64,000 bases of DNA, taken from Tubulanus polymorphus (lineage: Eukaryota; Nemertea; Palaeonemertea; Tubulaniformes; Tubulanidae). The notes beneath the pieces are model-generated. The model was not told where the DNA came from. It saw only the letters and a list, made by a program, of their open reading frames with translations, and ran no database searches. The stretch spans positions 8,666,704-8,730,703 of the forward strand of contig NC_134036.1 in assembly GCF_964204645.1 (NCBI RefSeq). The letters run 5' to 3'. Positions 43,838-51,649 of this stretch are shown piece after piece. The position numbers were made by a program, and so were the translations under genes. The first letter of the stretch is position 1, and every line of letters begins with the position of its first letter.

Positions 43838-44419
43838 CTATAATATTTTGAATTTTGAACCTTTATTATTTTTTAATTTATTCATATATTCATTGTGTAA
43901 TTCAGTAGGTATAATTTGATTTTCTTCTAATGATTGTTGCATAGATTTTCTATCTTTGTTGTAGAATAAAACTAGAAATCTTATATTCTCTCTAAAGTCT
44001 TTCACAATTGAATTATATTTCTGATTTAAAACCCAAGTTGTTATCCCAAAATGTCTCCCAGAGAAAGCTAAATAACATAACTCACTTTCTCTAATTTTAG
44101 AATCATGTAAATTTGCGCAATCATCGATAATAAATAATGTATTAGATCCTTTATAAATATCTAATGCAATTTTTATACAATTATCTAAATTATCTTTCAC
44201 TGTTTTAGAATTTAATATAATAAACTTTTTATCTTTAAAAACTATATCTCTATTATACGTTTCATTCATTTCATAAGTTGGGCAGAATAATATTATATTA
44301 TCGAAATGATTTTTATAAATAGTTTCTAATAAATATAATATGAAGTGTGTTTTACCACAATTTGTAACTCCAGTAACTAACATATTATGTGGTTCAAATA
44401 TAAACAAATCTTTATTCAT
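43838..44419 (-). CDS. A32-type genome-packaging ATPase
   Basis: 193 residues, intact. Drives DNA into preformed capsids in the FtsK-HerA lineage. Walker A GVTNCGKTH at residues 17-25, Walker B TLFIIDDC at ~94-101, and a following TTWVLNQKY (~127-135) that fits the conserved sensor/Gln position. Short length and N-terminal P-loop are normal for Polinton and poxvirus-A32-like ATPases. Its ATG overlaps the 3' end of the integrase (AATAAATGAATAA), giving coupled organisation. Confidence 0.9.
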   Translation of the reverse strand: MNKDLFIFEPHNMLVTGVTNCGKTHFILYLLETIYKNHFDNIILFCPTYEMNETYNRDIVFKDKKFIILNSKTVKDNLDNCIKIALDIYKGSNTLFIIDDCANLHDSKIRESELCYLAFSGRHFGITTWVLNQKYNSIVKDFRENIRFLVLFYNKDRKSMQQSLEENQIIPTELHNEYMNKLKNNKGSKFKIL

Positions 44420-45524
44420 TTATTCTTTTAATTTTACTAGATAAAATCCATTCATTAAATTTATCATCATATCCTTTATATTTCACCAAAGAATACTTTT
44501 TTCCTTTAAGAGTTTTTGTTTTCAATACTTTTTCTATTTTGTATTCTATTTCATCTGGATTTGGTACTAATGATAATTCTTGTTCATAGAAATAACCTAA
44601 TATTTCTTCATCTTTTAAATCTTCTAATTTATAAACAAATGGTTTAGTTAATAATATCTTTTTAATCTTGAATATTTCTTCAGTAAAATTGGGGGTATAA
44701 CCTTTATAAAATGTTTTTCGATATTTAGAAATTCTAACATGTTGTCCTATTTTAAATTTAGGTTCTCCAAAATTATGTGTAACAAATGCTCCATATAAAT
44801 TATTCCAAACTATTTCTGAATTTTCTTCTTTTCTAGCTTGTATAGGTTTCATATTTATAGAACTATGTTTATAATTATTATAACCTTTAACTAAATCATC
44901 TAACACATCGATATATTTATATGTTTCATTAGCGGTGAAATATTTCCACATTCTAGTTTTCAATGTTTTATTAAATCTTTCTATAACAGATGCTTTTTTA
45001 TCTGAATGTGTTGAAAAATATTCTACATCGTTATCAGTTAATAGTTTTTTAAAATGTTTGTTATAAAATTCTTTACCTTCATCAAATTGTATCTTATCTG
45101 GGATAGCTTCTTTAAATATAGATTTAAAAGCATTTGAAACTTCTATTCCAGTTTTATTTTTGATTGGAATTGACCATGCGTATCGACTGAATATATCTAT
45201 AACATTCAGTATCCAGAAATATCCTTTGTTGTATTCTTCTAAGTTCTTCATATCAATTAAATCTGCTTGCCATTGTTGGTCAATATATGAAACCATAACT
45301 TTTCTTGTTAAATAAGTTTTATCCATTTTCTTGTGGATTTGATATGTTGGTTGATTTTGTAACCATGATTTTAATTCACTATATTTTATATCACCGTGTG
45401 GGTGCCGTACGGCACCATTGCTATTATCGGATTTAATTTTATTCCATAATTCTGAAACGTTAGAATATGATACTTTACTTTCTGGGTTGTAATATAACGC
45501 TCTTAAATATTGTTCTTTTTTCAT
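44412..45524 (-). CDS. int: retroviral-type (rve) integrase with chromodomain
   Basis: 370 residues, intact. Inserts the element and generates the 6-bp duplication seen here. RNase-H-fold core with catalytic D88 (QADLIDM), D148 (IQFDEGKEF) and E182 (ASVIERFNKTLK), the DD33E spacing usual in Polintons. KFKIGQHVRISKYR follows, and a C-terminal chromodomain near residues 326-366 (YKIEKVLK...YKGYDDKFNEW). An N-terminal insertion GAVRHPHGD (37-45) is encoded by a GC-rich palindrome shared with the neighbouring gene. Ends in RINE, the last codons overlapping the ATPase start motif. Confidence 0.95.
   Translation of the reverse strand: MKKEQYLRALYYNPESKVSYSNVSELWNKIKSDNSNGAVRHPHGDIKYSELKSWLQNQPTYQIHKKMDKTYLTRKVMVSYIDQQWQADLIDMKNLEEYNKGYFWILNVIDIFSRYAWSIPIKNKTGIEVSNAFKSIFKEAIPDKIQFDEGKEFYNKHFKKLLTDNDVEYFSTHSDKKASVIERFNKTLKTRMWKYFTANETYKYIDVLDDLVKGYNNYKHSSINMKPIQARKEENSEIVWNNLYGAFVTHNFGEPKFKIGQHVRISKYRKTFYKGYTPNFTEEIFKIKKILLTKPFVYKLEDLKDEEILGYFYEQELSLVPNPDEIEYKIEKVLKTKTLKGKKYSLVKYKGYDDKFNEWILSSKIKRINE
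45402..45427 (-). repeat. palindromic micro-insert, copy in integrase
   Basis: CACCGTGTGGGTGCCGTACG-GCACCA on the plus strand, containing the perfect palindrome GGTGCCGTACGGCACC. It encodes AVRHPHG in frame. It is far more GC-rich than its surroundings and is nearly identical to 45761-45786. Confidence 0.85.
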
Positions 45525-45530
45525 CTTATT

Positions 45531-45917
45531 TTAATCCATTAATAATAATCTTGGTTTATTTTCAATGACTTTATCATTTGACTTATTTTCTGGTATGATA
45601 AGTTTATTGTCATCGGAATCATATTTACCATCAGATTTAAATTTTGATTTATATATTACACCGGATAATATAATAACTGTTACTAATCCAATTGTAATAT
45701 ATAATTTATAATTACTTCCAGCATTAGAAGAATTAGATGGATTATTATTTGAATCAATACCACCGTGTGGGTGCCGTACGGCATCATCAGGTGATTCATT
45801 TATATCAGTTAATTTCTTTTTCTTAGCTTTTTTTAATTCTGATGATCTTTTACCTAATTCTCTTGCCCATTTAATTTGTTTCTCGGATCTAGCCTTTTTC
45901 TTAACTCCATCACTCAT
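45531..45917 (-). CDS. small basic single-pass membrane protein
   Basis: 128 residues. The N-terminal 35 residues are Lys/Arg-rich (KKARSEKQIKWARELGKRS), then DDAVRHPHGG from the palindromic micro-insert, an Asn/Ser linker, one membrane helix (~70-88, LYITIGLVTVIILSGVIY) and a charged tail. The KxAxxLGxxS basic head is common to a small Polinton protein whose role is unknown, perhaps DNA or core binding. Start overlaps the upstream gene by 8 nt. Confidence 0.65.
   Translation of the reverse strand: MSDGVKKKARSEKQIKWARELGKRSSELKKAKKKKLTDINESPDDAVRHPHGGIDSNNNPSNSSNAGSNYKLYITIGLVTVIILSGVIYKSKFKSDGKYDSDDNKLIIPENKSNDKVIENKPRLLLMD
45761..45786 (-). repeat. palindromic micro-insert, second copy
   Basis: CACCGTGTGGGTGCCGTACG-GCATCA, in frame, again encoding AVRHPHG. 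Twelve-base perfect core TGCCGTACGGCA. Confidence 0.85.
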
Positions 45918-46518
45918 TTATTTTAGTTAATTTTTGTTCTGATTCATTTTCTGTTTCGACGTTTTGTTGTAGTACAGCGTCATCTGTTTCGTTCTTACCT
46001 GATTTATATTCCATAGGTTTGATGTTCGAAAATGTTATGACGCCAGTAGAAATTAATGTCATAACCGATCCTAATTGAAATGAAGCATAACCGACCCATT
46101 TTTGTAATTCAGTCATAACTAAGTAGTCATTTTTCAAATCATTATATAATTTATTTTCATCATCAATTGGTATTAACTGGTTACATAATTTTGAATAACA
46201 TTTGACAATACCATCTGAAATAGAATCATTTATTTTAGATAATCTTGCCTCTTCATAAATCTTAAAATATTTTATTACTTTTTCTTTATTCATATTATCT
46301 AATTCTTGAAAAGTTATTGTTTTACCAATAAACTCTTTAGTTTTTCCACTCGCAATCAATAGTTCTAGATGATGCTTACAATATAAATAGTATTCATAAT
46401 CTATATTGTTATTAACTTGAATAGAATTAGAAACAACTGTATCTTTATTATCACTAATACCCAAATCATCTAATGTCTTTTCAATATCAATACTATTCTT
46501 ATTAGATTTCTTTGACAT
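45910..46518 (-). CDS. conserved Polinton protein, 202 aa
   Basis: Helix-rich with one weak hydrophobic stretch near residues 148-165 (FQLGSVMTLISTGVITF). Contains ELLIASGKTKEFIGKTITF and VIKYFKIYEEAR, then a SISDGIVKCYSKL segment. This order (IGK-x-x-T, KYYxxY-like, S-I-x-x-x-Y-x-x) recurs in Polinton proteins that I cannot assign. It ends KINE because its last codons overlap the AATAAATGAGTGA start of the next gene. Preceded by CTAAAATAAATG. Confidence 0.65.
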   Translation of the reverse strand: MSKKSNKNSIDIEKTLDDLGISDNKDTVVSNSIQVNNNIDYEYYLYCKHHLELLIASGKTKEFIGKTITFQELDNMNKEKVIKYFKIYEEARLSKINDSISDGIVKCYSKLCNQLIPIDDENKLYNDLKNDYLVMTELQKWVGYASFQLGSVMTLISTGVITFSNIKPMEYKSGKNETDDAVLQQNVETENESEQKLTKINE

Positions 46519-46742
46519 TTATTTTAGAGAAATTTAATAAGAATAGTATTATAAGTATTCTTCAAATGATACTAGATAGTTAAAGCTAAAGAACTCTAGT
46601 ATTAGTTATTGTTTTTTTAGTATTTTTTATTTGTGATATAAAGTATTCTTTTTTGAAAAGAAAATATTAAAAATATAATAGAAATAATAGATAGTTGAAG
46701 GTATGTAATTTTTATTATATTTTATTTAAAATCTATTATTCT
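46519..46742. other. AT-rich spacer
   Basis: Between the HNH gene stop and the next minus-strand gene. Includes the TAAATTTCTCTAAAATAAATG start context at its left edge. No other feature is seen. Confidence 0.5.
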
Positions 46743-47513
46743 TTAACCACTCATTAAAGACTCAACGTATTGTCCATTATGTGTTGAATTCCATAATTCA
46801 ATATTTTTTTTTGCTTTATCCAGTTGATTCAAATATAACTGTAAATCTATTTTATTAAATTTTATTTTATTTTCTTTCTTTTCAAGAGGTCTTAGATTCT
46901 TCCAATTCCATATTAACTTCTGATTGTATTCATCATTCATGTCAAATTTAGATATTGGTAACACATGATCAATATGAAAATAATTGCCATAATTATTTAT
47001 ATTCATTTTATCATCGAATTGAAATATTATCCATGATTTGAAGAATTCATCCGAACAATCTAGTAAATTAGATAATGTGTATGAGTGACTGTCTTTACTG
47101 AATAATTGTGTTAATCTAGACCTTAAGCATTGTTTCAATCTAAAATTAAGATCTGTTTGATATTTTTCATTTTGATAATTGTTAATATTCTCTCTATTAT
47201 TTTCCCTCCATTCTCTCATATATTCTGGGTGATTTTCTCTCCATTCTCTCATATAAACTTTCCACTTTTCTGGATTATTTTCTCTCCATTGTTTATCTTT
47301 TTCTTTATATTTTTCTGGATTATTTGCTCGATATTGTCTATTATATAGTTTATTACAAGTTTTGCAATAACAACTTTTACCATCTTTAGTTTTTTTATGT
47401 TTATTAAATTCTGTAAATGGCTTATTTATTTTACACTTATAACATGTCTTCTGATATATATTTATTACACTATTATTGTTTATATTTATAGCTTGTGATT
47501 GTTCTGGTTCCAT
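46743..47513 (-). CDS. HNH endonuclease with zinc ribbon and WREN repeats
   Basis: 256 residues, intact. Zinc-binding head C24-x2-C27...C50-x2-C53 within YKCKINKPFTEFNKH. Three or four iterations of W-R-E-N-(N/H)-P-E follow (residues ~76-105). The C-terminal HNH domain has YFHIDHVLPISKF (H180, D182, H183), KNLRPLEKKENKIKFNK (N206, N215) and the tail LDKAKKNIELWN. The family is common in giant viruses and phages, often as homing or free-standing nucleases. The ancestral tail recurs in the chimeric ORF at 48571-48831. Driven by a class-1 start motif, so probably early. Confidence 0.85.
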   Translation of the reverse strand: MEPEQSQAININNNSVINIYQKTCYKCKINKPFTEFNKHKKTKDGKSCYCKTCNKLYNRQYRANNPEKYKEKDKQWRENNPEKWKVYMREWRENHPEYMREWRENNRENINNYQNEKYQTDLNFRLKQCLRSRLTQLFSKDSHSYTLSNLLDCSDEFFKSWIIFQFDDKMNINNYGNYFHIDHVLPISKFDMNDEYNQKLIWNWKNLRPLEKKENKIKFNKIDLQLYLNQLDKAKKNIELWNSTHNGQYVESLMSG

Positions 47514-47533
47514 TTATTATACATATTTTTATT
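47511..47533 (-). promoter_or_regulatory. class-1 start motif, HNH gene
   Basis: On the minus strand AATAAAAATATGTATAATAA precedes ATG by exactly 20 nt. Confidence 0.6.
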
Positions 47534-47539
47534 AAAATT

Positions 47540-48570
47540 GGTTAATATTTTATAATCCTCTTCCATTTCTTCGACTAACGTCATCCTTTTTCATTCCTCG
47601 CTGCTTTTGATAAGTCAGTTTCAATTCCTTGATATCTAAATAATACCACTGGGTAAAACGCTCGGGTGAGAGCGAGTTGGCTTCTGCGCATGCGCTAATT
47701 ATAATTATATATTCATTCTATAAATTCTGTAAAATAGAAACGACCAACATAAAATATCAAAACGTGTTCGCACTAGGCAAAACCGCTCTTATAGTAGCGT
47801 TTTTGCTTAATGCGCATGCGCTAATTATAATTATATATTTATTATTGAAACGACTGAACATAAAAATTCACAAATCAGATTTACACAATACATTATACAA
47901 GTTGTTCAGTCATTTCGTCCAATACATCATTTGATTTCTATAAATACAATTTATAATTACAAACATTTTTTCAATTGCTGGTAAATATTTAACTACATCA
48001 ATAAATGTTAAACTTAATCATTGGAGTCTTAATGTTTTTGAAATTATTATATTTCTTCTTCGATCTTTTGGTGATTCTATTGGTTCGATATCCATTGCTG
48101 TTGATTCCTCAGTCAGAAAGAGTATCTTGAGTTTCTCTATCGCTTCTTGATGCGTATGACTTTTTATTAATCTAAAAGATATTAGCGGTAACTCTAGCTA
48201 TCTAAAAGATATACTAAATACACTTAAATATATCTAAAGGTTTCATATTTAATAGCCTTAATAACTACAACAAACAGTACTTACATTTAGATTTATAATT
48301 GTATACTATAAACTCCTAATTTCGTTTCGAAAGATAGAATATCCTGAGCACAATATTACAGCGTATGTCCATTTCCGGGGTGATTTCTAGAATGAACACA
48401 TCGTTGATTATGCCACGTCATCTAGTTCCGGCGCGCCTTTCTAGAATATTCTACACGTTTCTGATTATGACGTGTCATCTCTATTCAGAGTTCCAGCACA
48501 GTTTGTAATATTATGAGTCATAATGTCTCGTCGTTATAGTAACAACTGTAACAGCTGTGAATTTATAGAT
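47540..48570. other. Polinton right-hand non-coding segment
   Basis: About 1 kb without a viral-type frame and less AT-rich than the genes. Contains two direct copies of a ~28-bp repeat starting GCGCATGCGCTAATTATAAT (47686 and 47812), followed by related GAAACGAC...AACATAAAA text. Also two diverged ~75-bp units with TTCTAGAAT and GATTATG(C/A)C at about 48385 and 48450. Could be captured host DNA or the remains of a lost gene such as the missing protease. Confidence 0.5.
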
Positions 48571-48831
48571 TTATTCTATAGCTCTGTACATTGAATGTAT
48601 ATAGGCTAAAATAGAATTATTTTCTAGTATAAACATCGTATCATCAACGTATTGTTCATTATTTGGATCAGTGTTCCATAATTCAATAAATTTCTTTCCT
48701 TTTGTTAACTGTTCTGAATATTCTAGTTTCAATTTATTCTCTAAATGTGTTCTAGTTTTATTGTGTCTTGCTTTTTGGGATTTATCTATATCGATATTAC
48801 ATGTTGGGCAGTAGTATTTATTTGCTTCCAT
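48571..48831 (-). pseudogene. chimeric ORF: polymerase zinc-finger head plus HNH-protein tail
   Basis: 86 residues. Residues 1-38 are identical to the polymerase N-terminus (first C2H2 finger) because the terminal repeat includes it. From residue 39 the protein reads EQLTKGKKFIELWN and EQYVDDTM, matching the last 27 residues of the HNH endonuclease (QLDKAKKNIELWN, GQYVESLM) with substitutions. The junction is the inner edge of the terminal repeat at 48719. A start motif of class 1 precedes it. Probably a by-product of terminal-repeat expansion over an HNH paralogue. Expression unknown. Confidence 0.8.
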
Positions 48832-49316
48832 TTTAATACTATACTTTTTATTAAAATTGATTTTAGAAGTTCAATGATTTAAATGTTATTCATTTATGTG
48901 AATATTTTAAGAGTAATAGGGGTAATAGGCTTTCATATCAAAGGTTTAATGATCGAGTTCATTAATAACATATATTAAAAGTAATTAAAAACTATAATAT
49001 ATTTTCATAACCGCGTGCATTTCAGTTGAATAATATAATAATTATTATCATTTGAATATATTTGATTATTTGAATTTGTGTATTGTAATTAAATCAATTG
49101 GTCGCGGAGCGGAGCGGTAGCGAAGTGGAGCGACCAATTGATTTAATACAATATGCATTTAAAATTATTGATATCTTAGAATAAATATTTAGTTTTGATA
49201 TAAAATGCACGCGGTTATGAAAATATATTATAGTTTTTTAATTACTTTTAATGTTTTGTTTTTTAATGGGCTCGACCGTTCGACCTTTGGTATGAAAGCC
49301 TATTACCCCATTTACT
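48719..49316 (-). repeat. Polinton right terminal inverted repeat
   Basis: Mirror of 31137-31734 with no net indel and few substitutions (for example AAATGGGG for ATAGGGG near the tip). Internal foldback copies: inner arm 48912-49022 and outer arm 49203-49316. Confidence 0.95.
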
Positions 49317-49322
49317 GGCAAT
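49317..49322. other. target-site duplication, right
   Basis: GGCAAT, identical to 31131-31136. Confidence 0.9.
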
Positions 49323-49502
49323 TAATTGCTTAGTGAGAGAGAAGATACGGTATACAATTAATTACTGTACAACAGACTAAAATAAACAATAAATTATGCA
49401 TGTAATATCAAGGACCAATAGAGTTAATTTAGATTTAAATATATCAATTATGAATTGAAATGACCTGCAACCAGTCTTATCCCGATATATTAATGACATA
49501 GC

Positions 49503-49974
49503 ACACGTAGCACCACGATAATAAAGGGAAGTTGATGTTTGTGTATTATATTTCACACTTGGAAACTGTTTATAAAAAGAAAAACATCAAATCTTGAATA
49601 GGCGTATAATATATTGTATACGGTATTCCTGGAATTTTACAATCCAAGGTCGCCATCAATATCTGATAAGTAACGTTGTTTGAGCGCACAAGTACCATAT
49701 CCAGAATAAAATTGTTAAATCCGATGTAATAAGATATTTTAATCACGTTGTCTCGGTGCGGACATCACGATTTCACGAAAAAAAAAATATTTACGAGAAT
49801 GGAGAGCTTTGTAGTCGGTCGGCCACATATATATTTTTGAAAATAGTTATATCATCCACAATTTTGAAATAGGGTCGGTAGGCAATTTTATTTTATTTCG
49901 AAAATAATATTTTGAAATGACGACATATCGGGTCGATCGGGCCCGAGAAACATGGTTTTCTTTTGGTGTGGCCT
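49503..49974 (+). mobile_element. MITE, left-truncated second copy
   Basis: Aligns to 11675-12104 on the same strand, sharing the right end CGGGCCCGAGAAACATGG...TTTTGGTGTGGCC. The left ~180 bp and left terminal repeat are absent, and a local insertion is present near 49560-49620. Confidence 0.75.
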
Positions 49975-51649
49975 AAACGCGGCGAAATTTTTGCCTGAAA
50001 GCGGCTAAAAGCTGCCTCGAGCAGAAGTACGGCGTCGATCGCTCGAAATCGATTTGTGAAGTTAGTGCCTCAGCCAATATTTGGCGTTCGTGTCAGTCCG
50101 GTTAATTCGACCACGCGCAGCCGTCTCACGCATGTCAGTCCCTATATCCACGACTACTTTTTAGCGCTAAATTCTGGAAACAATTTCCCCCGGGTATCCC
50201 CGAATTTTCGAGGTCGTTCCTACGGTTGATCGATTTTTCTCCTGAAAAAAATGACTGTTCAGTGTTCAGTGAATCATTCAGTATCGATTTTCGGTATACA
50301 TTCTCGGAGCAATGACAATGAGTCGCTTCATAACTATCGTCGTTGAAATGGACGCGTCCATTGTGCAACACAAGATACTGTGCCACCAGCCTACGCCGCC
50401 GTGGTCTCTTAATTATACAGTGATTGTGTGTCCTTCGTACAGAGCCAAATGAGCAATGATTTGGCAATGTATAGGCTGCGTCATGTTCTGTGCTTATTTG
50501 TTGCGAAGTGCGAATATATTTTTTATTATTGATCAGTATTATTAACTACGTCATTGATTGATTGCAGTGGCATCGATATGTTTGTTTTTTTGTGTTCAAT
50601 TTTTGGTGTGACATTTGTTATGGAACACTGTGTATTGTAACCTTGGCTACTGCTGCCATCTATGGTAAAAAATGTGTGAATGCTCACTTGCCAGAACCGG
50701 AAGTGAAAAGAATAAATAAAAAGTCATGAAAACTAGAAAAACTGGTCGTTAAAAGTTACTTCTCGGCTCAACCGAAGGGACAAGGATGGAATTCAAGACA
50801 TAATTGGTGATAGCGAGATTTAGACTCACTGCTTCACCACCAAAAATTAGGTAGGTGCCTATTCTTTATTCGCTAAGAACAATCAGTTCAGCATTAGATT
50901 CAAAAGATACGTCGAGCAAATAAATAGTTTTATGCAGACACTCGCGCTTACTTACTACAGCGTACTCGTCAAAACAGGTGTACGAAACACGCAGTACGTT
51001 ATAAGATAAAGAACATTGAGGCCGGTAATGGTGGAACGCAGCGTCGTGGCGTATCAACTAGGCATCCAGATTTTTTAGCGATGTCATATGAACTTGCATA
51101 CATTTGTTACTAAATATAATTCTCTACCGCTGCGCTATTGTTGGTGTAAGTTTATTTATTACACCATGATATGGTATACAGAGACGCGGCTGGCCAGGGG
51201 CCAGTTGCTCGAAAGCTGGTTAAAAATAACCTGTTGGTTTAAACCCCGCACTATGTCATTTGTTCACCGTTTAACTCTTACGAACCTTTGAGCGTCACTG
51301 AATCCTGAATTCGCCTCCACTGCCTAGGAAATGTAATGAGCGAGATTACTATGTTTATCTAAGCGATGTTTTGCACATAGCTATCTGTTTGACATTGCCA
51401 AAGGCTATTACGTCAGTAGATAGAGGTACGGGGCCGTGATTAACCCCGAAAACATGTCACCACATGTGCTTTAACAACTTTAAACATCATACAACAAAAG
51501 TCGTAGTAGTTTAGGGAATATACCCTTCTCACTGATACTGCATATCTTTTGGTACAATTTTACTATCTGTGACCTTCAGAGACAGGGGTTGGATCAGTAA
51601 TAACATCGAACATTATTTACTTAACCGACCGAGGTCACATTATTTCCGT
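49975..51649. other. intergenic, no gene recognised
   Basis: GGGGCCAGTTGCTCGAAAGC near 51197-51216 looks like the end of a dispersed repeat, but I see no partner. Frames at 50135-50467 (-) and 51088-51291 (+) have no motif. Confidence 0.35.

Larger units (their letters stand above)
31137..49316. mobile_element. Polinton/Maverick (adintovirus-like) element, 18,180 bp
   Basis: Bounded by 598-bp terminal inverted repeats starting AG and ending CT, with a 6-bp target duplication. It encodes the diagnostic set: family-B DNA polymerase, rve integrase with chromodomain, A32-type packaging ATPase, double-jelly-roll capsid and a penton-like protein, plus several small proteins conserved in metazoan Polintons. 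Base composition is much more AT-rich than the flanks. Genes run inward from both ends and converge at 43.5-43.8 kb. Single-base lesions interrupt at least four genes. No adenain-like protease is seen. The near-identical terminal repeats and intact duplication suggest a fairly recent insertion. Confidence 0.97.

Noticed and set aside
47130-47348. Hydrophobic plus-strand ORF of 72 codons
   Set aside because: Antisense of the WREN repeats of the HNH gene.
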